Of a DNA stretch of 64,000 bases, positions 44,566 to 52,326 are shown one piece after another; position 1 is the first letter of the stretch; every line of letters begins with the position of its first letter. The translations under genes and the position numbers were made by a program. The notes beneath the pieces were generated by a model. It saw nothing but the letters and a program-made list of their open reading frames with translations, searched no databases and had not been told where the DNA came from. This DNA comes from Bacillus sp. FJAT-22090 (GTDB lineage Bacteria > Bacillota > Bacilli > Bacillales_A > Planococcaceae), in assembly GCF_007676755.1 (NCBI RefSeq), contig NZ_VEBK01000003.1, positions 248,001 through 312,000 of the forward strand. The letters are read 5' to 3'.

Positions 44566-45147
44566 ATGCAATGCGGTTTAAGCCCTATCGTCGGATTTCG
44601 TTTTTCGTTACATCCGATGACCAATGATTTTATTTCGGTGATTAAAGGAGCACTTGAAGAAACAGATACATCGAATGTATGGATGCATACGGATGACGTA
44701 TCGACAGTAATTCGCGGCAAGCAGGTGCATGTGTTTAATGTGGCAAAGGCACTCACTTTGCACGCTGCTAAAACCGGTGTGCATGTTGCTTTATCGGGTA
44801 CTTTTTCTGCCGGCTGTCCTGGAGACTCTGCAGGGGACGTGTATTTAGATAAAGGAGATGAAATCGCAAATCATGACACAACGAAGCAATACGTATCTTC
44901 CCAATTTGCCCTTTATCCAATGAATAACCCCAATTATATGGATGTTATTTATCGAGAGGTTGACCGTGCAAAAGAACGCGGTGTTTTCAATGATTCCATG
45001 CATTATGCAAGTGGCATTCACGGGGATATCCATGATGTATTTGCTTTTTACGAGGAGGCATTTACACATGCCCGCTCAGAGGAATATAAACATCTAGTGA
45101 TGACCGTTTCGATGAGTATTAATAGTCCTTCGCACGGAGGTCTTTAA
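44566..45147 (+). CDS. ykoF: Thiamine/HMP-binding protein YkoF
   Basis: A 193-residue protein of the YkoF family, made of two repeated ferredoxin-like units (GFRFSLHPMTNDF at the start and QFALYPMNNPNYM in the middle). In Bacillus, YkoF binds thiamine or its pyrimidine part. It is the first gene of the operon, behind a TPP riboswitch and GGGAGG. The next gene starts one base after its stop. Confidence 0.9.
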   Translation: MQCGLSPIVGFRFSLHPMTNDFISVIKGALEETDTSNVWMHTDDVSTVIRGKQVHVFNVAKALTLHAAKTGVHVALSGTFSAGCPGDSAGDVYLDKGDEIANHDTTKQYVSSQFALYPMNNPNYMDVIYREVDRAKERGVFNDSMHYASGIHGDIHDVFAFYEEAFTHARSEEYKHLVMTVSMSINSPSHGGL

Positions 45148-45148
45148 T

Positions 45149-45730
45149 ATGCTGAAGTCTTGGAAGCTAAAAGAAATTGTGCTTATGTCCTTATTTGCAG
45201 TCGTATTCGGGATTGTCTATTTATTGTTCCTGCATGTGGGCAATATTTGGTCTGGATTTATAGGTCCGATTGCATATGAGTGGATTTTTGGTATTTGGTT
45301 TATCGTATCGATTATTTGTATGTATATAATTCGGAAGCCTGGAGCTGCCGTTGTTTCGGAAACAATTGCTGCTGCAATCGAGGTATTATTGGGAAATGCG
45401 GTTGGTCCCCGCTTAATTCTTTCAGGGGTTATTCAAGGTTTAGGTGCGGAGGCAGTTTTTGCAGCTACACGATATAAACGATTTGATCTTTGGGTGCTAA
45501 TGCTTGCCGGTATCGGATCCTCTTTATTTAGTTTTACTTATGGATACTTTCTTGGTGGATTTACAGTATATAGTACCGGCTATGTTGCACTGATGCTCGG
45601 CATTCGTATATTAAGCGGGGCTCTACTTGCTGGTGTCGGTGGGAAAGCAGTAGCTGATGGTTTGCTAGCTACCGGTTCTCTAAGAGGCTATGCTGTTTCT
45701 CGTTCGAAAAAGGGTGAGGTTCGTGCATGA
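45149..45730 (+). CDS. ykoE: ECF transporter substrate component YkoE
   Basis: A 193-residue membrane protein with about six membrane segments, the S component of an energy-coupling-factor transporter for thiamine or hydroxymethylpyrimidine. Family stretches include PGAAVVSETIAAAIEVLLGN and GYFLGGF. It is encoded between the soluble YkoF and the ATPase YkoD, as in Bacillus subtilis. Confidence 0.89.
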   Translation: MLKSWKLKEIVLMSLFAVVFGIVYLLFLHVGNIWSGFIGPIAYEWIFGIWFIVSIICMYIIRKPGAAVVSETIAAAIEVLLGNAVGPRLILSGVIQGLGAEAVFAATRYKRFDLWVLMLAGIGSSLFSFTYGYFLGGFTVYSTGYVALMLGIRILSGALLAGVGGKAVADGLLATGSLRGYAVSRSKKGEVRA

Positions 45731-47093
45731 GGTTATCCAATTTGAGAAAGTAAGTTTCCGTTATCCAGATGAAGAAAAATGGATACTGAAGGACCTTTCT
45801 TTCGCTGTACAGCGAGGCGAGCGTGTAGTTATCACTGGTCCAAGTGGATGCGGGAAGACGACATTACTTTATTTATGCAATCGATTGTATCCGGATAATT
45901 GCGATGGTATTTTGTCTGGTTCCGTAATACTTTTTGAGAAAGAGAGCCATTCCTTTATTCCCGGGGAAATAAATCACCGAATTGCGACCGTCTTTCAAGA
46001 CCCAGATGCTCAGTTTTGCATGCAAACGGTCGAAGAGGAACTTGCTTTTACGCTTGAAAATTTGCATACCAAGCGTGACGATATGGAGAAAAGAATCTCC
46101 GATGTGCTTTCTTTAACCGAACTAACTGAATTTCGCCGTGCAGTCATCCAGAAACTATCAGGTGGTCAAAAGCAACGTATCGCCACTGCCTGTGCACTTA
46201 TAATGGAGCCAGAAATACTACTCCTAGACGAACCACTTTCGCATTTAGACCCTTATACCGCGAAAAAGTATGTAGAGTGGTTAAGTGATTTACAACAAAA
46301 ACAGGAAATGACAATCGTCGCCATTGAGCATCGATTGGATTTATGGGGAGACTTTTTTAACAGAACTATTTCCTTGAATAAAAACGAAGCTGCCCCTTCC
46401 ATACAAAAACGTATAAGCAGTAAGCAAGAAGCTACGTCATTAGTCGTTAACAAATTGAAAACAACGACCTTTTTGCGGGAGACTACTTTTCATTTAAGAT
46501 GTGGAGAAATAACCGTACTAGCTGGACCGAATGGCAGCGGAAAATCAACTTTATTGAAAGCATTATGTCAGCTCATTCCATCTAGTGGGAATGTACAACC
46601 AAACTATTTAGGATATGTTCCTCAATCTCCGGAGTTTTTATTTCTTACCAAAAATGTGCGAGATGAGATTGGTTTTGGTGGTGGGAACAATTTGGAGGAA
46701 ATGTTGACTAGATTACAGTTGCTACCTATTGCGGATGCCCACCCTTTTGCAGTAAGTCACGGACAAAAAAGGCGAGTGGCTATTGCTGCCATGCTTTGTG
46801 ATGGTCGAGAGATTATTCTCATGGACGAGCCAACTTCTGGTCAGGATGCAGCTGCTTTGTCTGAGTTATTCCAATTAATCAATGAACGTGCCTGTGAAGG
46901 TACTACGTTTTTGATCGTCACGCATGATATGGAGTTCGCTCATTGTTTAGCTGACTCAATAATATTGATGAAAGATGGTTATTTGACAGGAAAGTTTAAT
47001 GCGGAAGCTGTATGGCAAAATGAGCAGTTGTTACAGGATCATCACTTACTTCCTCCGAAAGGAATGATACTTCGTGAAGAATGCTTTACATAA
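45723..47093 (+). CDS. ykoD: ECF transporter ATPase YkoD (two ABC domains)
   Basis: A 456-residue protein with two fused ABC domains. The first has Walker A GPSGCGKTT, signature LSGGQKQRIA and Walker B LLLDEPLSHLDP. The second has GPNGSGKST, the altered signature VSHGQKRRVA and LMDEPTSGQD. It energises the YkoE/YkoC transporter. The start is GTG at 45723, eight bases before the end of ykoE and behind GGTGAGG; an ATG at 45690 lacks a site. Confidence 0.89.
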   Translation: MHEVIQFEKVSFRYPDEEKWILKDLSFAVQRGERVVITGPSGCGKTTLLYLCNRLYPDNCDGILSGSVILFEKESHSFIPGEINHRIATVFQDPDAQFCMQTVEEELAFTLENLHTKRDDMEKRISDVLSLTELTEFRRAVIQKLSGGQKQRIATACALIMEPEILLLDEPLSHLDPYTAKKYVEWLSDLQQKQEMTIVAIEHRLDLWGDFFNRTISLNKNEAAPSIQKRISSKQEATSLVVNKLKTTTFLRETTFHLRCGEITVLAGPNGSGKSTLLKALCQLIPSSGNVQPNYLGYVPQSPEFLFLTKNVRDEIGFGGGNNLEEMLTRLQLLPIADAHPFAVSHGQKRRVAIAAMLCDGREIILMDEPTSGQDAAALSELFQLINERACEGTTFLIVTHDMEFAHCLADSIILMKDGYLTGKFNAEAVWQNEQLLQDHHLLPPKGMILREECFT

Positions 47094-47829
47094 TATGAAT
47101 CCTTCAGTGAAGTTTTTGGTGATTACAATTTGTATGTTCACAATGGCTTTCTACTTCGACCCTTGGACACCACTCGTGTTTTGGGTCGGTGTACTTGTGC
47201 TACAAGTTCTCTTTAGCCAAATTAACTGGAAGAAATGGATGCTATTTATGATTCCTTTTTTTATTACTGCTTTCGGTTACTTTTGGACGACCCTTGTGTT
47301 TGCAGAAGATCAGACTGGGCCAGTTGTATGGTCTATCTGGAATGTGAACGTTACCGAAACACAGCTGAATCATGCCTTATCATTAAGTTTTCGAGTACTG
47401 GCATTTTCTAGCTTATCTTTATTATTCGCTTTAACGACAAATCCAGTAAAGTTCATTTTAAGCCTTATGCAACAATTAAAGCTATCACCCAAAATTGCGT
47501 ATGGTGTGATGGTGGGATATCAATTTTTGCCTGTTTTGAAGGATGAATTTGTTCAAATCGGGCAAGCCCACCGATTAAGAGGCGTCAGTCAGGAAAAAAA
47601 TGCGTTACAACGCTTGTTTGGTATTCGAAGGGTTTTGATTCCTATGCTTGCAGGTGCCGTGCGAAAAGCAGAACGAGCTGCTTTTGCGATGGAGGCACGA
47701 GGCTTTACTGGTGAACGGAGAAGTAGTTATTTTCATGTGATTACCATTGGGAAAACAGACTTTGCGCTAGTTAGCTTGTTTTTAGTAGTGTTAATTGTGA
47801 GCTGTACAAATATTTGGTGGCTTCATTAA
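47074..47829 (+). CDS. ykoC: ECF transporter transmembrane component YkoC
   Basis: A 251-residue membrane protein, the T component of the ECF transporter. Two Ala-Arg-Gly-like coupling motifs are present: HRLRGV and AMEARGFTG. It overlaps ykoD by 20 bases. The GTG start lies after AAAGGA at a long spacing; an ATG at 47095 is an alternative. It is the last gene of the operon. Confidence 0.88.
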   Translation: MKNALHNMNPSVKFLVITICMFTMAFYFDPWTPLVFWVGVLVLQVLFSQINWKKWMLFMIPFFITAFGYFWTTLVFAEDQTGPVVWSIWNVNVTETQLNHALSLSFRVLAFSSLSLLFALTTNPVKFILSLMQQLKLSPKIAYGVMVGYQFLPVLKDEFVQIGQAHRLRGVSQEKNALQRLFGIRRVLIPMLAGAVRKAERAAFAMEARGFTGERRSSYFHVITIGKTDFALVSLFLVVLIVSCTNIWWLH

Positions 47830-47891
47830 TAGTTTTTTGTTTCACTCCTCCTTTTACGATAAAATAATAATATGTGAACATGGAGGAGTGG

Positions 47892-48398
47892 GTGAAGTTG
47901 TCATTTGTTGCTTTACTACGTGGTATTAATCTTGGTGCGAAAAATAAAGTGGATATGAAGTCGTTGAAGGCACTTTTTGAAGAGATGAACTATGAAAATG
48001 TAAGGACGTATATACAAACTGGGAATGTTATATTTGATAATGCAACATATAATGTGTCGCAGTTGGAGGGCGCTCTTCAAGAAACATATGGATTTGATAT
48101 ACCAGTTATTATCCGTTCAAAAGAAGAACTGGAAGAAATTCAGCAGCATCCCATTTTCTCGAAAGAACAGGTGTATGTCATGTTTTTAGCAAAGGAAGTT
48201 TTGGATGATCAGCTTGCTATGTTGAATAGTCTAGTGGATGACGAATTTGTCGTTTGGAATCGTCGCAATATCATTATCAGTCTATCGAAAAACTATCATC
48301 AAACTAAATTTACAAATACTTTTTTTGAAAAGAAGCTTAGTATGCCTTCTACTGCTCGTAACCTGAATACAGTGAATAAAATATTACTGAAAATGTAG
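47892..48398 (+). CDS. DUF1697 family protein
   Basis: A 168-residue DUF1697 protein, with the family start FVALLRGINLGAKNKVDMK and the GNVIFDN stretch. Members are widespread and of unknown function. The start is GTG at 47892, five bases after GGAGG; an upstream ATG at 47874 is behind no site. A terminator follows at once. Confidence 0.82.
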   Translation: MKLSFVALLRGINLGAKNKVDMKSLKALFEEMNYENVRTYIQTGNVIFDNATYNVSQLEGALQETYGFDIPVIIRSKEELEEIQQHPIFSKEQVYVMFLAKEVLDDQLAMLNSLVDDEFVVWNRRNIIISLSKNYHQTKFTNTFFEKKLSMPSTARNLNTVNKILLKM

Positions 48399-48436
48399 AA
48401 AAGTTCCCCCCTTGTTGAGAGGTGGGAACTTTTTTA
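48399..48436 (+). terminator. Terminator of the DUF1697 gene
   Basis: Perfect 10-bp stem AAAAGTTCCC/GGGAACTTTT (48399-48408, 48424-48433) followed by more T. Confidence 0.85.
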
Positions 48437-48591
48437 AGTGCTCTTGAATTAAATCTGATTGTCCTTTTCACATACTACAAATAAATCACTTCCCATAAGC
48501 ATATCTTATGTTTATGTATAAATATTATAAATTTTTCAAATGACTTTTCTTTCGATATCATGAAGGTAGAACAAAACAAGGGGGATTTATA

Positions 48592-48963
48592 ATGACATTT
48601 GTTTTTAAATCAATCGATCATGTTCAATTGGCCGCTCCGAAAGGTTCAGAAGCAATAGCAAAACGTTTCTTTGGAGAAATTTTAGGTTTTCAAGAAGTAG
48701 AAAAACCAGAACTTCTGAAAAGAAAAGGCGGTGTTTGGTTTGAATTCGGCAAATATCAGATTCATATCGGCATAGAAGAACCATTTGCCCCTGCTAAAAA
48801 AGCTCACCCCGCGTTTCAAGTAGAAAGCTTAGAGGCACTGAAAATACATTTAACCCAAAATGAAGTCAGCTATACTGTAGATACCGACTTACCGGGTGCC
48901 AATAGAATATACGTACATGATCCCTTTGGTAACCGTATCGAAATATTAGAGTGGATTGCTTGA
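48592..48963 (+). CDS. VOC/glyoxalase family protein
   Basis: A 123-residue vicinal-oxygen-chelate protein. It starts with IDHVQLAAP and ends with HDPFGNRIEILEW, typical of the family, with metal ligands likely His11 and the Glu near the end. Function within this broad family (glyoxalase, dioxygenase, drug-binding) cannot be fixed. The ribosome site is AAGGGGGA. Confidence 0.83.
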   Translation: MTFVFKSIDHVQLAAPKGSEAIAKRFFGEILGFQEVEKPELLKRKGGVWFEFGKYQIHIGIEEPFAPAKKAHPAFQVESLEALKIHLTQNEVSYTVDTDLPGANRIYVHDPFGNRIEILEWIA

Positions 48964-48972
48964 TTATTATAA

Positions 48973-49018
48973 AAGAAAGATTAGTCGTGATTAACACTAC
49001 GACCAATCTCTCTTTTTT
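48973..49018. terminator. Bidirectional terminator
   Basis: A stem of about 16 bp (48973-48988 and 48999-49014, few mismatches) with TTTTTT on the plus side. It separates the VOC gene and the converging dimethylargininase-like gene. Confidence 0.75.
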
Positions 49019-49869
49019 TATTGGCGCACAATTGGCATGGAACAACACCGGAAAGATCCACCTGATTTAATGATTTCTGAGAAATCGACCTCCAATACGT
49101 GATATCCATGTTGTCTCATCTGATGATTGACCTTTTCGTTTACTGGCAAACTAAACACTCGATTATCACCAATAGACAGTACATTTGTGCCCATTGAAAA
49201 CTGCTCCCTTTCGCTCACTTCGATTAAGTTATACATGCTCGATAACTGTTCCACAATTTTCGGGTCGAGCGCGTCTGGAAATATTAATGCATCTTTTGAA
49301 GAAAGAATATTGAACACACAGTCCAGATGCAAATATTTTGGGTTAAAAGGAATAGGTAGAATTTTGAAATCCGGTAATTCGCTTTGCAAAGCTTGAATAG
49401 CATTCATACATGTACGATCGCTAATCCCTATAAACACTCGGTTGCCATCTACGATTACATCTCCACCTTCAATTGAATGTGTTGTGAGCTTCTTATAGGA
49501 AAGATCATGTTCGTCCATCCAATTGGCTAATACCTTCTCTTCGCCTTGACGAATCGGATTCGCCATTTCGGAAATAAATAAATGCTTCCCTATAGTAAAG
49601 CCAATATCTCGGGTGAAAACTTGCTCAGGGTATTCTTTATTTGGTCGTAGTTTAATCACTTCCACTCCTGCACCGCGTAGCGTTTCTTGAAATAGCTGAT
49701 GCTGCTTCATGGCCAGTGAACGGTCAATATTATCATTTATATAGTTTTTTTGAACATCATTAATCGCTTCTTTAATTTCCATATATTGAGGGTCGCATAG
49801 GACGACTTTTTGTAGTTTTCCATATTCACTTGGACAATATACTTGAGATTGATCTTGCATTATTTTCAC
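49018..49869 (-). CDS. Dimethylarginine dimethylaminohydrolase-like (arginine deiminase family)
   Basis: A 283-residue guanidino-modifying enzyme. Visible are EGGDVIVDGNRVFIG, the catalytic His in KYLHLDCVFN and the C-terminal catalytic cysteine in GGSFRCCSMP. The family hydrolyses methylated arginines or arginine to citrulline. It resembles Bacillus YkgA. The start is GTG at 49869 with GGAGG ten bases upstream; an ATG three codons later is possible. Confidence 0.84.
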   Translation of the reverse strand: MKIMQDQSQVYCPSEYGKLQKVVLCDPQYMEIKEAINDVQKNYINDNIDRSLAMKQHQLFQETLRGAGVEVIKLRPNKEYPEQVFTRDIGFTIGKHLFISEMANPIRQGEEKVLANWMDEHDLSYKKLTTHSIEGGDVIVDGNRVFIGISDRTCMNAIQALQSELPDFKILPIPFNPKYLHLDCVFNILSSKDALIFPDALDPKIVEQLSSMYNLIEVSEREQFSMGTNVLSIGDNRVFSLPVNEKVNHQMRQHGYHVLEVDFSEIIKSGGSFRCCSMPIVRQ

Positions 49870-50031
49870 GATAAGTCATCCTCCAGTTACTTTATTCGTC
49901 CCTTCTCTATTCCCTTGATTTTCAATTTATAACCTCTTTGTAAAATTAATTTTCATTTTAGACTGTGCTGTTTCAGTAAATTTAGGTTGGGGTAAAGAAT
50001 AGAATGATAGTGTGAATGGGAGGCGGAATAG

Positions 50032-50766
50032 ATGTTTACAAAGGAACAAGCGTTATTAACAAAAGAAGATTTTCATATTAGAAAAGATTTGCCGAGTTGG
50101 CTATATAAAGAATATGAAACTTTTCATAACACGGTTACGGATAAAACGTTCCCATGTTTTTTTGGAATGAGTGGCGAATTGAAAGGTGAGCTCCGCTATG
50201 CTTACATCAATCAGGATGACTGGAGTAATTTACCGTCTGCTGTAGAAGGCTTTTTAGAACTATTTAAATTACCAAAATACAAGAGGCACGGTCTTTTTGT
50301 ATTTGTAGAGCCGTTTGAGCAAGAAGGTTCCATTGAAGATTACCGAAAGCAATTTTGGGATATCCTTCAATATTTACATGAGGTCGATGAAGTGGAATGG
50401 CCGGAAGACAGTCCTCGCGACCCCGAGCACTATTTATGGGACTTCCGGTTTAATGGAGAGCCAATCTTCGTTTTCGGTAATGCCCCTGCATATAAGAAGC
50501 GAAAGACACGCCATCTAGGAAATTCAATGGTTCTTGGATTCCAGCCTCGAAAAATATTTGAGGGATTAGAAGGTACTGAAAAAGGCGGTATTATGTCTCG
50601 TGAAAAAGTTCGTAAACGTGTAGAAGCTTGGGATCAGCTGCCTAAGCATCCAGATATCGGCCACTTCGGTGATCCTACTCATAATGAATGGAAGCAATCC
50701 TTTATCGGAGATGATATTGAACCGATTCAAGGGAAATGTCCATTTCGCCATAAATCGCACGCATAG
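50032..50766 (+). CDS. YqcI/YcgG family protein
   Basis: A 244-residue protein of the YqcI/YcgG family. The family mark FPCFFGMSGELKG lies near residue 41. Members are found across Bacillus and have no firm biochemical role. The start follows GGGAGG. It is monocistronic with a terminator directly after. Confidence 0.84.
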   Translation: MFTKEQALLTKEDFHIRKDLPSWLYKEYETFHNTVTDKTFPCFFGMSGELKGELRYAYINQDDWSNLPSAVEGFLELFKLPKYKRHGLFVFVEPFEQEGSIEDYRKQFWDILQYLHEVDEVEWPEDSPRDPEHYLWDFRFNGEPIFVFGNAPAYKKRKTRHLGNSMVLGFQPRKIFEGLEGTEKGGIMSREKVRKRVEAWDQLPKHPDIGHFGDPTHNEWKQSFIGDDIEPIQGKCPFRHKSHA

Positions 50767-50773
50767 GATTAGG

Positions 50774-50799
50774 TCCCCATTTTCACAGGGGATTTTTTT
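50774..50799 (+). terminator. Terminator of the YqcI/YcgG gene
   Basis: Stem TCCCC/GGGGA (50774-50778, 50788-50792) followed by seven T. Confidence 0.72.
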
Positions 50800-50879
50800 G
50801 TGGGAAATAAAGTAGAGAAGATGCTTATAAAAAACAGAACGAAGACTAGCCTTCTCTACCTACTTTTAACTCTTATAGT

Positions 50880-51911
50880 TTATAAATCATCAAATCCATT
50901 ATCTATCGCGTTTACTTTTACATATTGACGTGACTTTTGTTCAAAAAAGTCGGTTTTTGTCCCGTCTATATTGTCCGCGTAAGCACGAATCCATTTCATC
51001 GGGTTTTCTACGTAGTCTGGGTAGATTTCAGTAAGCCCGAGAAGACGTAACATTTTGTTTGCACGATATTTAATATAGCCTTGCATATCGTCTAATTCTA
51101 TTCCTTCAATATCCGCTAAAACGTAGTTAGACCATTCGATTTCATGCTCTACCGATTCTTTGAACTGTTCGTATACCCAGCCTATTAATTCGTCATTGTT
51201 CAGCTCTGGGTTTTCAGACAAGGTGGCTCTAAATAACTCGGAGATAAAGCGACCATGCTCTAGTTCATCGCGATTAATATAGCTGATCATTGTCGATGTA
51301 CCTACCATCTTGTTGTAACGCGCTAAATTATAGAAAAAAGCAAAGCCGGAATAGAAAAATAATCCCTCTAATAATGTAGTATACGTTAAAGTTTTGATTA
51401 TATTTTCAGTTGAAGGATTTTCCACAAATTCATTGTAGTATTTTATAATATTTTCGTTTCTTTTCAACAAAATAGCATCTGTTCTGCCAAAATCGAATGC
51501 TTTATTTTGCTGGTCTAGCGATACAACAGATGATAAAACATAGGAGTAGCTTTCGTTATGAACTGCTTCTTGTTGGGCTATTACCGCCATAATGGATTGG
51601 ACAGATGGATCTGTTGCATACAAAGACAGTAATAATGCCGTTCTTGTCTGCGGTGCATCAAGTGTTGCAAGTAATCCAATCACTTTCAAGTAAGCATCCT
51701 GCTCTGATTTCGTTAGATTCGGAAAGTGTTTTACATCACTCGACATATTTATCTCGTCTGCTTGCCAGTAGTTACCTAATAATCGTTTATATATTTTATA
51801 CCAATGTGGATACGCAATATCATTCCAATTTAATATACCACTTGATTTACCGTTAAAAATACCGGTAGATTTATTAGGATTTCTGGGTTCTAATGTTTTT
51901 GCTTTCTTCAT
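50880..51911 (-). CDS. nrdF: Ribonucleotide reductase beta subunit NrdF
   Basis: A 343-residue class I ribonucleotide reductase small subunit. Metal ligands are Asp85, Glu115 and His118 (QQEAVHNESY), then Glu in LLEGLFF, and Glu and His in DELEHGRF. The radical tyrosine is present as Tyr122, four residues after His118. It generates the radical that NrdE uses to reduce ribonucleotides. It overlaps the flavodoxin gene by 38 bases and has AAGGAG before its start. Confidence 0.9.
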   Translation of the reverse strand: MKKAKTLEPRNPNKSTGIFNGKSSGILNWNDIAYPHWYKIYKRLLGNYWQADEINMSSDVKHFPNLTKSEQDAYLKVIGLLATLDAPQTRTALLLSLYATDPSVQSIMAVIAQQEAVHNESYSYVLSSVVSLDQQNKAFDFGRTDAILLKRNENIIKYYNEFVENPSTENIIKTLTYTTLLEGLFFYSGFAFFYNLARYNKMVGTSTMISYINRDELEHGRFISELFRATLSENPELNNDELIGWVYEQFKESVEHEIEWSNYVLADIEGIELDDMQGYIKYRANKMLRLLGLTEIYPDYVENPMKWIRAYADNIDGTKTDFFEQKSRQYVKVNAIDNGFDDL

Positions 51912-52326
51912 TTTCTATAACTCCTTCTAACCATTTAGTTACGATTTTCTCTTGACTCCCTCTTGGAGATTGTTCTACTTTCAAGCCTTTATAACTGCAG
52001 CTATAAAATTTCACTAATTTATCCACCGCTCCGCAAAAAAGCTCGTCCCCACCAAATTGGGTGTCACCTGAGCCAAACACATACACATTATTCGGTTTAT
52101 AGCCAATTTCTCGAACAAAGTCTTTCATCTCATCGGGTGTACTTCCTCTATCCCATGTGAATGTACCGAAAAATAGTTTATCGTATATCGATAGGTCTGG
52201 TATTGTCCCAAACCCTATCGTATACATATCCACTTGATAGTCATTCTCCTCAAGCTGTCTCTTTAATAATTCCGCTACTTCCTCTGTATTCCCGCTATAG
52301 CTTAAATAGCATATGATTGCTTTCAT
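51874..52326 (-). CDS. Flavodoxin associated with ribonucleotide reductase
   Basis: A 150-residue flavodoxin. The FMN phosphate loop is YLSYSGNTEEVAE, with the flavin-stacking region TFTWDRGSTP and GSGDTQFGGDE. It lies between nrdE and nrdF, so it probably does the job of NrdI, delivering oxidant to assemble the NrdF cofactor, or it supplies electrons. Its sequence is closer to ordinary flavodoxins than to NrdI. The start is ATG at 52326, overlapping the nrdE stop as TAATG, which suggests coupled re-initiation. Confidence 0.84.
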   Translation of the reverse strand: MKAIICYLSYSGNTEEVAELLKRQLEENDYQVDMYTIGFGTIPDLSIYDKLFFGTFTWDRGSTPDEMKDFVREIGYKPNNVYVFGSGDTQFGGDELFCGAVDKLVKFYSCSYKGLKVEQSPRGSQEKIVTKWLEGVIENEESKNIRTQKS

